This document shows, piece after piece, positions 11,244 through 24,174 of a DNA stretch of 64,000 nucleotides (positions are counted from its first letter, which is position 1; each line of letters begins with the position of its first letter). The position numbers were made by a program, and so were the translations under genes. This stretch comes from Sebastes aleutianus (lineage: Eukaryota; Chordata; Actinopteri; Perciformes; Sebastidae): NCBI GenBank assembly GCA_916700875.1, contig CAKAKS010000032.1:4175001-4239000 (forward strand), in the 5' to 3' direction. The notes beneath the pieces were generated by a model. That model was not told where the DNA came from. It did no database searches and was given only the letters and a program-made list of their open reading frames with translations.

Positions 11244-11834
11244 GTCAGTCTGCTTAACACCATCATTCTAAATGAAAGAAGTATACACCATGGTTTTGGT
11301 CCGTTTGATTGCTAAGTGATGACGAGGTAGATCCCGTATGTTTTCATGTATCAAAAGACCCCAAATGAACACTGCAGGTGGACTACTTGATTACCATAAG
11401 TAGATTATTTAAACAGCATTTGTAGAGGAATGATTCCCAAGCAGTTTGGTCACTATCACCTGTTGATCACTTTATTATTGCTCTACTGTTAATATTGAAA
11501 ATGAGGACAGAAGCAGCAGGTTAAACCACTGTTCATTTAACTTGGATAGAAGTTGGTTTATTTATTTATTGTTAAATATTACACTGCCTTGTATCTTGAG
11601 AACTGAAGCAGCAGGTCCTGCAGTTTCACTTTATATTATTTTCTAATAAAAGGTGTATGTATTAGTCATTAATCGTTGTTTACTTGTTTATATCCATAAT
11701 TCATTTATCCCTGATTCCCTTACAAGAAAAACTTTAAGGAATCGTGACCTGCTCTGTCCATTATCCAGCTATTTATTTCACAGTCACACTGATTGCATTT
11801 TTTGCAAAAAAAGTTACTGTATCGATTTCAAATC

Positions 11835-11951
11835 ATTGAATTGTATCGTATCGTATCGTATCGCTCCGAATGAGCCAAATATCGTCCTTGAATCGATCGG
11901 AACCATGTAAATCGTATCGTATCGTTGTAAAAACGTATCGTTACACCCCTA
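11835..11951 (-). mobile_element. hAT-like element end fragment
   Basis: (ATCGT)n-rich sequence ending ACGTATCGTTACACCCCTA. In reverse complement it begins TAGGGGTGTAACGATACG, a recurrent hAT-type terminus. The opposite end was not identified. Confidence 0.5.
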
Positions 11952-12116
11952 CTGGTGTTAGAACACAGTGTGGAACCTACTTTAAACAGATGCTCAAGTG
12001 AATTACCTTAATCTAGGGCTGGCTATAATGAATGGGCTGCATTTATATACAGTGTAGCACTTTTCTAGTCTACCGACCACTCAAAGCACTTTACAACACA
12101 TGCCAACAACTCCTAC

Positions 12117-12384
12117 AAAATTACGTTCCCATACAACTAAACTGCATTCTCAATTACGTTTCAAGGGGAAACCTATTTTCTCCCGGATTACGGCTGCAGT
12201 TTCAAACAGTTTCAAACAGTTTTAGACATGTGGTTAATGTTGTAAACTGAAATAAAACAAAAAACAAAAACATCTATCTATCTACTATCATTACACATGT
12301 ATTTGTGATACGTCAATAACAAACGTAAACAACGAGAAAATATGTTTTCCTCGAAAGAGTTTCGTTGTATGGGAACGTAATTTT
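12117..12384. mobile_element. MITE with AAAATTACGTTCCCATACAAC ends
   Basis: The inverted repeats AAAATTACGTTCCCATACAA (12117) and its complement (ending 12384) match perfectly over about 21 bp and imperfectly beyond. No clear target duplication. Confidence 0.65.
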
Positions 12385-12577
12385 GAGGAGACAGGGCTGT
12401 TTGGCTACATATAGCCTATATGTGCTGTTAAAAGCAAGCATGTCACAAGCCTCAGCCATTACCAAGACGGTAAACTATCTAACGAACTTATATAATACTG
12501 AGATTGCTGTATTTTTGCATGTTAATAACTTTGAAAATGCAACATTAAATGTTGTTTGTTTGTCATTTGACACATAG

Positions 12578-12711
12578 GGCAAAGGATTCTGTCAAGCATT
12601 TTCACGTGACATGCAAAGACAACGGCTATGTGTTTGGGTTTAATGAGTTTGCAACCCCTCATGACTTTGTCAACCACTTCGCTAACCAGCCTCTCCTGGG
12701 CAGTGACACAG
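12578..12711 (+). CDS. dapp1: dapp1 exon: C-terminal half of SH2 domain
   Basis: Encodes (R)AKDSVKHFHV...GYVFGFNEFATPHDFVNHFANQPLLGSDTG, matching the second half of the DAPP1 SH2. The His of KHFHV lies on the phosphopeptide-binding strand. Acceptor CACATAG, donor GTATGC. Reading phase continues exactly from the previous exon, with no stop. Confidence 0.9.
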
Positions 12712-13322
12712 GTATGCAGAACTTCAGATCTTCTAACTAACAAGCTTACTGCATGTTACCAGCTCAACCAACACATTGCTCTGTAAGCTATTGTTCTGGT
12801 TCAACCATAGCGTGAGAGATGAGAGAGACTCCCCTGGGGGCCTGTGTGTCAACTGGATTGTGATCATTTGGTTAAAGGTTATCCCCAAACCACTTTTTTC
12901 AGCTGAAAACCAATGTATATGGGTATTTAGTCGAGTTACTGGTGAACTCAGGTCCAAATCGAAGGTTACAATATTGTAACCTTAGTTCTATAAGCACAGG
13001 TGGAGCACTCTACTGAACTCTATGGGTGGATATTGTCCTTCAATCACACGCACTTTCAAATAGAAAATAGATATTTTATGTCTATGTAATAGTTTGTGTA
13101 ATAGGTATTAGAGGATTGCTTAAAACCCACTAAATCATTTGGAAGCTGTTGATTTTCCAGTGTTGCATGGTGCACACGACACATGAAACATTGCAACACA
13201 CATTGTTATAAAATCCCCACACATGTCCGTTGTGTTGATGGATGTTGTATTTCTTCTTCTGTGTTTTAATGTGTGAGGTAGTCAGGCCTGTAACCCCCCC
13301 TCTGCCTCTGCCTCTGAACCAG

Positions 13323-13453
13323 GAACCCTCATCGTGCTGATGTGTCCGTATCCGTGGCGTGTGGAGGAGCCATCCATCTACGAGTCTGTACGAGTTCACA
13401 CAGCCATACAGACAGGCCGCACGGAAAATGATCTGATGCCCAATGCCCCATCG
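13323..13453 (+). CDS. dapp1: dapp1 exon: SH2-PH linker
   Basis: Encodes GTLIVLMCPYPWRVEEPSIYESVRVHTAIQTGRTENDLMPNAPS. It contains the conserved EEPSIYESVRVHTA segment with the tyrosine that Src-family kinases phosphorylate in mammalian DAPP1 (Tyr139 in human). Acceptor AACCAG, donor GTATGA. In phase with the previous exon; ends at a codon boundary. Confidence 0.9.
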
Positions 13454-15489
13454 GTATGACACCTACTGCACACTCACACCAATGAGCAGCTGATATCAAA
13501 GTACATCGCAATACCTCTATGATGTGATGTGACCAAAGTAACGTACAGGAGAGGTCAAAGTCACCTTTCTTCAAGTCAGCCTTGAAAGATAGTTTCTGGA
13601 TTATTACAACGTGCATATTATATTTATAGTTTTGGCCATTATCAACTGTTCTGAAAACATTCTACTCAAAGATTGTCCAATCATAGCTTACAATGGACAG
13701 AGTTATGTGGTATGCACCTTTAACCATTTGGCGAGACAGGAAGGCAATCCGGGCACTCCAAAATACTAAACCAAGTGGCAACGAGGAATGAAATATATTA
13801 CAAAGCCTCTATTGTAGTGGCTAAATCATTAAAAAAGCCAACATGTTTTGACCACAGTAGGTCTTCGTCAGGCCATTTAACCGTTTGGCTATTGGGGCAC
13901 TCCAAGCTGGAGCTGAGCATTCAACCACATCTCAGTCTTCACCAGGGAATGGAGTTTTGAACTCATCGTACTGGCTTACAAGAGCATTAAAGCCTCGGCC
14001 ACACCAGGAACTTCAGGAGCGCGTGGCAGCAGCGTTACCTGTTGTTTTTTATTTTGGCGTCCATGTTAACAGGTTCGAGCAGGGGCTCGGCTCTTGTAGA
14101 GAATAGAGGTCTCGCCTATTTTTGACGCGAGCTGCACGGTTCACAGCAACAACAGACAGTGAAAGTGATCTATTGACTGTATATGGACATCATATCAGCG
14201 ACATTACTACAGTTTTGATGTCTGTATCTGTAGAAAATGTTACGGAGATGAAAAAAAGTAAAGATTTATTTTTAAATCAATCACAAGTTTCTTTGTTTTT
14301 ATTTTACTATTATCTGACATTTTAAAGACCAAATAATCCTTAAAATAATTAACAGACTAATGGATAATGAAAATAATTGTTAGCTGGAACCCTCTTCAGA
14401 AATAAAGTACTATATAACTGAATATGAACAACCACACAAATATATGATAAAATAAAGAGGTATAAATATGCAAGATGGGCATGGATACCAAAAGAAAAAT
14501 ATGTGCAGATGACACCAACGATACGGAGAAAAAGCAAACAGAATCAGAAGAGTCGCAAACAGAAGAGTCAAAGCACGGTGAGTTGTACTTCCTCATGGCA
14601 GCAAAATGGGACATTTGTGTTGTTTGAAAAAGGGAAGTGTGAACAGAAGGAAACAGGGGAGGGAAGGAGAAGTGCCCATGACCTGAAAGGCAGCGGCGGC
14701 TTTAGAGGATACAACCACTTTACCCTTTACACGAACTTCAATGCTGCACACTTACAGTAGATATCAATCCAAACAGGAAGTGTGTAAGTAAACAGGTGTT
14801 GTGGAGTATCAGCTCTGTTCATTTTAACTGCAGCAGCAAAGTGAATAGTTCTGATTATGTTATGCTAGAACCCAGACTGTATGGCTCTGATTTGTCGGCA
14901 ACAGCAACGGCCGGAGGCATTACATTTCCGGGTCTGTCCGTCCCATTCTCGTGAATGCGATATCTCAGGAACGCCTGGAGGGAACGTCCAGGATGAACTG
15001 ATTAGGTTTTGGTGTGACCTGACAAATCATGTTTTTTTGCCATAACTAAGAAGAATAAGAATTCATATGCTAATTTGGACAGACATTGATGTATAGGTGG
15101 GTGATAACTCTTTATGTCACAGTCCACAGTCATTTCCAAATCCAAATGCCAAGCAGTTTTATGGAAAGAAGTTTTATGTGATTTGAAACTAACTACAGGG
15201 AGAAAGAGACAGTGTGTGATTTTTTAATCAGAGTACAGCAGCTCATCTGAACGCAATTACTTAATGGCCAGGATGAACAGAAGGAATGCTTAATGCAAAA
15301 CCTGTTTCAGTGTACACATGGATGAACTATTTTTGTAGGACAATAAACCACACCCTAACTATGAAACAAAACTCTGGCAAGGTTTCTTAGAAATGGCAGT
15401 TTAAAAACAACAATAAGAGATGAAATCAAATGTCCTGTGTCTGCTTTTTAATGCACAACATTGCTCTCCTTATCTCTTTGGGTCCACAG
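13454..15489. other. Interval where dapp1 PH-domain exons are expected but not seen
   Basis: In the DAPP1 family the linker is followed by the PH domain, starting with a glycine-rich KEGYLTKQGG-type strand. I read all + strand frames here and found no such sequence. The interval holds repeats (for example GCGATATCTCAGGAACGCCT at about 14957, a common fish repeat) and no other gene. Confidence 0.6.
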
Positions 15490-15577
15490 CCTGGTGTTTC
15501 CTGAGAGGACATTTTATCTTTGTGCAAAGACGGGAGTGGAGGCGGATGAGTGGATCAAGATCCTGAGGTGGAAACTG
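15490..15577 (+). CDS. dapp1: dapp1 exon: C-terminal strand and helix of PH domain
   Basis: Encodes (C)LVFPERTFYLCAKTGVEADEWIKILRWKL, the last strand and C-terminal helix of the DAPP1 PH domain, with the invariant Trp of PH domains in DEWIKILRW. Acceptor TCCACAG, donor GTGAGT. Entry phase completes a Cys codon. The final exon (C-terminal tail) was not found before the convergent gene at 16583. Confidence 0.88.
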
Positions 15578-15829
15578 GTGAGTTTGTTCAGACTGCATGT
15601 TTTACACAGTGCTGGCAGGAAGTGAGATATTTTACCAGTAAGTCACAGTGCTGGAGGGCCTCCACTCTTCACTCTTCACTCAAAAAAAACAAAACTTAAA
15701 GAACTATTGATAATGTGCTGCGATCTCTGGACGTATAGCAAGGTCCTGACTGCTATGGGGATTGTTGAAAAGCATTCTGGGAAACAAAGGGAATCACCAA
15801 TTGAGGTTCAGTAGAAGAAGACAACGTAG

Positions 15830-16460
15830 ATTAAATCTACGTATATTTTTGGCATCACTGGACAAAAATTCCGTAATACCCTTTCAGCATATTGTAATTC
15901 AAGTGTTCTGAGAGAAAACTAGACTTCTGCTCCTCCTCATGGCTCTGTTTTCAGGCTTTAAAAAATCAAGCCCGTGACGGGAGACTGACCAATCACAGGT
16001 CATTTCATTGAGAGAGCGTTCCTATTGGCTGTGCTCTGGTCATGTGACCGGTACTTGGCGTTCCAAGCAATATGATGCCTGCATGCTGATGATACAGAGG
16101 AGACTAACATTGGTCCACGGGGCTCCGCAACGAGTTACGTTATCCTCTCTGACCGGGTGCAGGTGTCTCCCTCCGGCCGCGGTCGGGAGGCTGAGGCAGG
16201 AAAAGCCAACACTAGGATCAGCACTGATTCATGGAGAGACCTCCGTCTGGTCAGCTAACATTACTGCCAAGCAGGTGAAATATAGAGTGATATTGTAGTT
16301 TTAGCTGATGTGTGTCGCCTCACTGTTTTGAGCGATGCTCGTTCATGTCTATTTACAGCAAGCACAAGCGCAAGCCCGACGTTGACTTTCATTGACTTAA
16401 CGGCCACAGGTGTTGCTGTTAACAAGACATTTCTGATTCTTACAAACAGTCACTGTAAGT
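15830..16460. mobile_element. Chimeric MITE relics
   Basis: 15830-16070 matches the left end of the Kolobok-like element at 17678 (TTTCAGCATATTGTAATTCA, CAGGCTTTA, GAGAGAGCGTTCCTATTGGC). 16110-16460 matches the AGGGAC-family MITE at 45735-46172 (AGGAAAAGCCAACACTAGGA, AGCTAACATTACTGCCAAGC). Two families are joined with neither outer terminus intact. Confidence 0.6.
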
Positions 16461-16582
16461 GTAACATTTTTTACCGTATGTTATTACACAAGTATGTTTT
16501 TTTTTACTGTATGTTGTCATGACACAAGCATATGTGCCACAGAGAGACACTCCAGTCTATATAACAAAACTTGTCTGTGTTA

Positions 16583-17261
16583 TTAGTGGTTCAACTGGGT
16601 TTTTAAGACACATTTCTCTTTCATAACTATATCATGTACATATTCCTCAAAGTATGTGGTCTGTGTTAAATAAAACACTTTAAACTTCCATGTTTTTTTC
16701 CTGTTATCCTTCTTTTGTTTAGCTATTTCCCGCCTACAGTCACTGCATTTCCAACTTGACATTTTTGAATGCGAGGTGTCAAGTTTTAAACAACTTCTGT
16801 GGATATACTGTCTTTTACAGATCCCTGATTTACACTCAAGTATATCTTCATTCTGCAGGACAGGCAGCCCACAGTAACAGCCCTTGCTTTCCTCAGACAG
16901 CCCCCAGACAGCAAAATCGCAGTAGCTTGCCTGTGTCAGGTGAATTTGAGTCTGCACCTGACAAAAGTACTGATGGTCCCTCTTCAATGAAAGCTTACCC
17001 TCAACCTCTTGGAGACAAAACATGCTGTCCTGTTTGCATTTCTCCATCAAAGTGCTATTCTGAAGGCTGCTGGGTGCCTTTACCTCCAGCACACCCATCT
17101 CATGGCAGTCACATGTTAGTATGCCATCTGGGGATGCCCCTAACCATGGGTACTGGGGGTTGATGATCAGCCCTGCCTTCTTGACAGTGAGATTGGTGTG
17201 GAACTTTTCCATCATCTTGGTGTACTCCTCAACTACTTTTCTCTCGTGTTCAATGCCCCAC
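16583..17261 (-). CDS. SWIM/YqaJ gene exon 4: nuclease core and PHD-like finger
   Basis: Acceptor TTTTTAG. WGIEHERKVVEEY leads into the nuclease core. The catalytic acidic and basic residues are in GASPDGIL and VLEVKAP (D...ExK), with a supporting Gln in CQVQTQIHLT. After FAVWG comes a C4HC3 PHD-like finger: CYC, ILECKSGIC, YIHRSCLKL, SWKCSDC. A Lys-rich tail ends with the stop at 16583. The nuclease motif is intact. Confidence 0.85.
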
Positions 17262-17940
17262 CTAAAAACAGAAAAAATTATATACACCTTAAATATAAAA
17301 TGACAGTAAGAAATTATTACCATAACAATGTACACTTATCATATCACAGTAACATTACTTTCAGAAGTCCAAATAACATCTTTATTTGCAGATGTGTTAT
17401 TTATCTTGATCATTTGTATATTACCAGCAAGATGATAAGTGAATGTAAATTACAAAAGTGATGGGGAGAAAAGTTTTTAATATAGCCTTAAAACACTCAT
17501 CCTTTCACTGCCTGTTCTGTCTGAAACTCACATGCAAACCACTTGTATGGCAGTTTGTTTTGAGCTGCACTCTTTTCAGGAGGCAACTCTTTTTCAGGCA
17601 CCAAAGATTGCTGCCTGAAAAGTGTGCAACTCGAAACGTGTTGCTGTGCTAGTGGTCTGCATGTACAGTAGATTTAAAGTGGCAGTAGGCAACAATATTT
17701 TGGCATAATTTGGCAAAAATTCCATAATAACCTTTCAGCATATTGTAATTCAAGTGATCTGAGAGATAACTAGACTTCTGCTCCTCATCATGGCTCTGTT
17801 TACAGGCTTTAGAAAATCTTGCCCGTGACGGCAGACTTTGACCAATCACAGGGCATTTCAGAGAGAGCGTTCCTATTGGCTGTTCCACAAAAGGAGATGC
17901 GCGTTCACGTCTGGTCTCTGCAGAGTGAAAGCCTCGGTCA

Positions 17941-20900
17941 ATGGCGGAACAACCTACTGGAAAGCTTGCTATTCCAGCATTGGCAGCAACTGCCTACACC
18001 TCAAAACAACCCAAAAAAAGAAAGACAGACTTTCAAAAAGACAGTCCAAAAGAGAGTCCGACAATAAGCGGAATAAAACGCGTGTCAATATCGGCGAAGC
18101 GTTTCAGCGGTGGAGAGATCTCCGGGACAGCATCGGCCTCACGTTGGACTCTGAGCTAGCAGTTCTTCTCCTAGACAGGTAAGCTACTAACTTCGTTTTC
18201 CTGTAATATCTAAATGTTTTGTACTGATTTGTTTGTAGGTAGCTTTACCGTGAAAGCAGGCGATGAGTAGCCAGGTTGAATGTACGTTAGCCTTCTGCTA
18301 ACTGTAGCCCGAGGCTTGCTGCGGCTAATTCAAGTCCATGTTTATGTTTATGTAGCTACTGTAGCTAGATCCTTGAATCACAGTCTGTCATCTCAAAGGG
18401 CTTTATAGACCCATAAGTTTACTAAGAGAAAGAACGGACGGTAATTCCCATAGAATTGCCGCTATATAACGACACATCACAGTCAGTAGTACTCGATACA
18501 GTAACCTGTATGAGTAGCGTTACTCATACAGGTTACTGTATGAGTAACACTACTGTATGAGCAACGCTACTCATACAGTAACCTGTATGAGTAGCGTTAC
18601 TCATACAGGTTACTAATTATGGTAGCATATGAGTTATATCCTGCATTCTTGGTGGTTATATTCTGGTCTCAGAGTTTGTGATGAGCAGTAATGTGATCTT
18701 ATTCTCTTATTATTTCATTGTGCTTAGTATGGCATCACTTGATTTGAATGCTGACCGCATCAATGTAGAGGAGTTCAACGACATTCAGAATTCCATATAA
18801 GTTTATCTGTTTTTGAATTTCCTCTTTATATTTTGAGCATGTGCCCCTTTGTATATTGGTGCAAGATAATATTACTAAATAATTTGATCCTGTCTATAGC
18901 ATTGACTGGGCAGATGACACCTTGTGCCACGCTGAAGAGACAGAGTCTGTCTCATCTTTGGAGGAGGAGGAGGAGACCAGGGAAGTCGACAGTGATGACG
19001 ACAGTGATGCTGATTACATCTTCCCTTTGTGTGTCCGGTAAGTCACTGTGGTGTGTAATTATCTATCCATCCATTTTCTTTTTTTTTTTGTGTCACGGGA
19101 GGGGCCTATAGCTTATGTTCACATTCAGTGAGTGCAAGGAATGTGATTACATAACAGGTGTCCTACATGTCTGAAATTATGTATCCATTTCACAGTGCTT
19201 TTTTTGTGATTCATAATATTTTCCCAACAGAACTGGTGGTGCCCTCCCCTCTACGAGCATTCGCTTGAATGCACTTCCAGCCATAAGTATGGAGGACACT
19301 GTGCATGACTCTTCAGACGTCGGTCCCACTCTCACAGATGCACCTGAGATGCCAGAAAAGCTCCAGCCCCAGAGAGAAGATGAGGTCATTGGCCAGCCAG
19401 CTTCTATTGCCTATCATCTAAACTTGAAGCTACTGGCTGAGTACCTTCTGCTGCCCATCCCCATGTGTACCGCCAAGGACCCTGTTACCAATGCAGCGTG
19501 CCAGGCCCATGGACCCTTTCAGGTGACGGTCAAATCCAGGGCCACAGCTGCCATCATTGAGTGGGTGAGTATTTATTTTACAGTATTGATATTATGTTGT
19601 CTTTTAAAATGTTTTAACAATGTAAGCAGCAAATTGTAATTGCTGCATCACAAACTGTTACAAACTGCCTTGGTGGGAATTGGGCAAGGCTGTGAAGAAT
19701 CTTGTACATTGAGCTGACACCAGCCAGGAACAGCCATTTTTGGAAAATATATGTACTTCATGACTTTGGAGTGTGTGGTACTTTTTGCCCATATTATGTG
19801 TTGTATAGTGCAAAATATATGCAGCACCGCACTAAGCTTTGATATGCACAATAAAACCCATTTTGCTTTCTGTCACTCTTCTTTTTTTTCTAGACATTTC
19901 CCTTTGGTCATATTGTGTGGCGTTCGAGTTCACAGTCCGCTCTCAAGTATGGGATGCTGATAGGGGACTTCATGTTGGCTGTCAATATCCTCCTCTCTGG
20001 AAACAACTATGCGAAAGTGGCATTACTGTTCAAATTTATGAACATGGGGATGGTGGGAAGGTCCACATTTTTCAAAATACAGGACACCTACTGTGTGGAC
20101 ACCATAAAACAGTTCTGGGAAGAAAAGCGAGGATTAGTTATTTCCCAGCTAAAGCCCAAAGCCAGTGTCGTGGCCCTGGGTAAGTTCTATTTTGACATAG
20201 ATTTGTGGATATGATACTGACAAATACCGGTTGTTGTACAACCGGAAGTGGTCAGTATCATATCCACTAGAGTGAATCATAAAAAAAGTGTGTTCCAATT
20301 TCTGAAATTATTATTTATGTTTTGTTTTAAAAGGAGATGGTCGGATGAACAGCCCTGGATTCTGTGCACAGTACTGCACATATAGTGTGATGGAGAATGA
20401 CTCTAAAGACATCATCTCCATGGTGACAGTGGACAAACGTGAAACGGCGCGGAACAGTGTCATCATGGAGAAGGAAGCCTTCATCCGGACTTTTGACACA
20501 CTTCGTCAGGAAATAGGAAATTTGAGCGAAATATGTACTGATGCTCATAGCCAGATAGCTGCACTCTTTAGTACGTATATAGGTTTTTAGTTTGTTATTC
20601 ATTTTTAATATGTGTGTTGACTTGTGCAGGAGTCGTGCAGATGTCTGTACTTCACTGTTCATACAGCCAAGGGCATATATAAGTCATGGGGAGTTCGCCA
20701 TACCCTTGACATGTGGCACGGATCGAAAAACCTTGGAAAGAAGATCCACCAGGTAATATTATGGAATGTATTTCATTTGAACTCATTGTCACTTCGTCAC
20801 AAAACTTGCTTACACCAATAATTTTCTTTGATTGTTTTTGCATTTCATTCTGTGGTCAGGCGAGCCAGCAGAAGGGGTGCTCCATTTTACTCATTTGGAG

Positions 20901-22197
20901 CAAGGATGTGTGGCAACCACTTTTGGTTTTGTGCCAAAATGTCAGCAACCTATGACGACTTCTTTGTAAGTACTATATGAACTGTTATTTATATTGCTAC
21001 ACTTGTGGAGCCAGAAATATTTCACAGCTGCAGACATCATTTCAGCGTAATGTGTCGGATCATTGCTGATGCGTTATTGTTCTCTTAGGACATGTGGGCT
21101 GGCCTACTCCATCACGTCACAGGAGAACACGAGTGGGCTCTTGGCGCCTGTCACCATGGACCCTTGTCGGACAACAGGGACAAGGAATGGATAGAGAAGG
21201 GATCTGTGGCACACAGAGCACTCATTGAGATAGTGCTAAATGCACGCTGGCTGGGTGAAGTAGTGAAGTACCTGGGATTTAGGTATGTGGGCATGGGTTT
21301 TACATGTAATGTTTATGTTCACAAGTATTTAACTCAAACAAAGGAAGCTCCTGGCTTACTCCCTACAAACCCACATAGGGAAGAAAAAAGTGAGTAAATC
21401 TTGGTAAAAGATCATGCAGAGAGTGGGTCCCTTTTTGAAAAATCTCTAAAATACAGATGATTGTAAATCATGCAGTGACTTGATCAAAGTCCTTTTTATT
21501 TTTTTACTGTCCACCACTGATTGTGACTATATGTATCAACTAATGACTAATGACAACATAAAAGATCTAACACTTGTTTTTTACTGTTTAGGTCTACAGC
21601 AGAACTTGAGTCCTTTCACAACCACATACTGATGTATGCCAGCAAGAGATTCAGTTTCACCCCGCCCGTCTATTCAGCTCGCACCCTACTTGCTGGTTTG
21701 GATTATAATCATCATGTCCACCGACCAGTGCAGAGAAAAGCTGATGGCTCCATTGAGTAAGTTCTTAAAATTGACAACAGTATACCCACTAAAACGGAAG
21801 TATATTAGTTTTATAATATAAGGTCAAATTTATACATGAATAATTATAATGAATGTTGCCCTTGCACAGGCAGCAGTTTTGCAAATTTATCACAAATTCA
21901 TTTTTCAATAACCATCTTTTCCTGTTTCGGTCATATGCTAATTTCATTATGTCAGATACCGGAAGCTGTACAACAAGAAGTCGCGGAAGTGGAGCCTGTA
22001 CACAATGAAGGTCGACAAGGACTATGGCTACATTCCTGACCTCTAGAGGGCCATCCTCCGTAGCCGCACCACAGCAGACAGAGGCATGCCGCGTGTGAGA
22101 CGCCAGAGGCCTGATGACCCGCGGCAGTATGGTGTGCTATGTGGTATTCCACCTCCAACCACAGAGGAGCTACTGCACACACAAGTCAGTCGACGAC
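17941..22197 (+). pseudogene. Kolobok-like transposase, disrupted
   Basis: Exons read by eye: 17941-18178, possibly 18730-18798, 18900-19037, 19231-19564, 19894-20179, 20334-20570, 20667-20752, 20860-20965, 21089-21282, 21592-21756, 21956-22197. Motifs in order: EAFQRWRDLRDSIGL, acidic EEEEETREVDSDDD, LKYGMLIGDFMLAVNILLSG, GDGRMNSPGFCAQY, VTDAH-like CTDAHSQIAALF, TLDMWHGSKNLGKKI, LLHHVTGEHEWALGACHHGP, YRKLYNKKSRKW. Lesions: a 1-nt frameshift at about 18050, a 1-nt frameshift at about 20912, and an in-frame TAG at 22044 followed by well-conserved frame. The Asn in RMNSPG sits where I expect Asp. It is no longer able to encode a full protein. Confidence 0.75.
18499..18614. repeat. Cluster of palindromes (TAACCTGTATGAGTA...)
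   Basis: TAACCTGTATGAGTA GCGT TACTCATACAGGTTA occurs twice and is linked by related inverted segments (CATACAGTAACCTGTATGAG). The run can form several alternative hairpins. It is inside the first intron of the transposase. Confidence 0.85.
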
Positions 22198-23137
22198 AAG
22201 GTATAGAAGTTCTTTCAGTGGGCCTCATTCAACATCCCTTCTTCAGAAACCCAAATTGCATGTTTTCACACTAACCCTTGCAGCCTTCGCAAAATAGTTT
22301 CTCATTACACTGATTCTGATTTTAGTTGATAAAGGTTGCATATAGATTTTGTTAATTACAAGCAGCTTTTTGACGACTACAGAGATGTTATATGAAAGGT
22401 ATCATTTATGATAATGTAAAGACATCACGCATTGACACACAAAAAGAGACGCATTGACATATTGTCATTGAAATAATATGGTACTATAGCATGAGAGGCA
22501 GAGTAAGAAACTTCTCAACCAACAAAAGACCAGCATAGAGTTGCATGCTAAATAAGTTATTATATATGCATTACAGCAGCCTTTTAAAAAATATTATAGC
22601 CTATATATATGGCCTATATGTGTGACGTTATAGTCAAAACTAAACAACTGATTTCAAAATTCTAACATGCTATTCTTTGTTCATTCGCAGGGCCAAGGAC
22701 TACCTAAGTGAGCAGCCGACCATAGGAGAAGACGTGACTCCTGCGACACCTCACCTGAGTCGACCCCACCTACACCCCTACTATGGCCACCACTCAAAAA
22801 TACTGACCAGGGGTCAGACATGTTCTATAGGCCTAGCCCCACTGAAAGATGGTGTACTTATTTTTTAATTTACCTTTTTTTAAACTTTTTTTGTGGTGTG
22901 TTATGAATGTTTGGGATTGTCATCTATATTTTTGAATGTAATAAAAGTGTTACCCAAGTGAGCTGAATTTCTTTACTGCATGGTATTGACACTGGCAGTC
23001 GTGAACAAAAAAAGCAGGTGGTCATCCTTCAATGGATTTATTTTTACAAAAACAATGGCAAGAATAACAATAAGTAAAATGTAAATACTCTACAAAAATA
23101 TCACATCACACAGGGGGGGGTAGGGGGGGGGGTTGTT

Positions 23138-23702
23138 TCAGAGCCTGTGTGGGATAAAGCCCACATATTGGTGGTGGGGGTCAGGATATCTGTAGCAGGG
23201 AAATGCAGTTCTGTGGTGGCTGGCCACAGCACTTCCTTTCCACGTCAGTGGGCATTTCCCTGCACCTCATGCAGACACACCTCAGGTTGATTGGGGTCCT
23301 GGCCAGGAGGACCTGGTGGAGGAGCGCTGACCATTAGATCAAATATGAGGCTGGGATCCCTCAACAGACATCTCCCCAGAAGCTCCTGACACTGCTGCAG
23401 GCTCAAACACTGAATTCTGGCCTAGAAAGACAGTAGATCAGGGAAAAAGTATTACTTTATTTATGAATAAACAATAATGATCATAATGTGGACATAAAGT
23501 ATGGACATGTTATATTTTGAGATACCTGTTCATCTGATATCCGTCGAGCTTGTAGTTGTAGTACTCTGCTGAAGTCATCTTCAGCCAGAGGGTCTTCAAG
23601 CTGACTGTCCTCTCCCCCGGCCAGACCCTCTGCCGCGTCCACGTCCACTAGCTCGCCCTCTTCCTCGCCCTCTTCCATTCGTAGCCGACTGCTCCAGGAC
23701 AT
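23138..23702 (-). pseudogene. P2X7 C-terminal-like ORF of the Kolobok-like element, broken
   Basis: Exon 1 (23702-23526) encodes MSWSSRLRMEEGEEEGELVD...RISDEQ, donor GTATCT. Exon 2 (23421-23138) encodes ARIQCLSLQQCQELLGRCLL..., then a different frame gives the Cys-rich RCVCMRCREMPTDVERKCC, and a third segment gives CYRYPDPHHQYVGFIPHRL and a stop. This is the cytosolic 'ballast'-type zinc-cluster fold of P2X7 found in many fish transposon proteins. The frame break near 23330 and the missing middle between NCISLL and RYPDP show decay. Confidence 0.65.
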
Positions 23703-24174
23703 AGTCAGGATCTGACTCGACGGTGCTCTGTTAGTAATAGATATGTAACAAATGTAAAATTACCATTTCCATTATGAATAACATGGTCATGGTTTTATTT
23801 ATTTTCAGATGTGTAAAGTTATCTATACAGACTAAAAACAGTAAAGTTAGAAAGATAGCGTTACTGAAACTTGAAGAAGCAACTGGCCGTTGGCTAACGT
23901 TAGCCAGCTAGCTATGATATAGATTGAATAAAACATTGGGCTCCGTTGTTTCTAAAGTTTAGCTCGTCATTTCGTCTAGAAAATAAACAATTGCTTTTAT
24001 TCGGTCTATAAACGAAACACTTCAAATGCAGCAAAGTCTTACAATACTTTAGCTTTTGTTGACGTCGGTCTCCAGCGTTATTTTACACTAAGCATAAATA
24101 CTGTCTGTTGTCATATGTTCAAAGTTGTCCGTGGTAGCTAAATGTGGTCTGTGACAAAGTATTTTTCTCACCTG

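Larger units (their letters stand above)
11244..12577. other. dapp1 intron carrying repeats
   Basis: Contains a hAT-like end (about 11835-11951), a generic interspersed repeat from about 12018, and a MITE with inverted ends at 12117-12384. No additional exon seen. Confidence 0.7.

Noticed and set aside
15181..15240. Possible missing dapp1 PH exon (ACTACAGGGAGAAAGAGACA)
   Set aside because: One frame weakly resembles the DYSQERVNC region, but the match does not extend, a stop follows and no splice sites fit.
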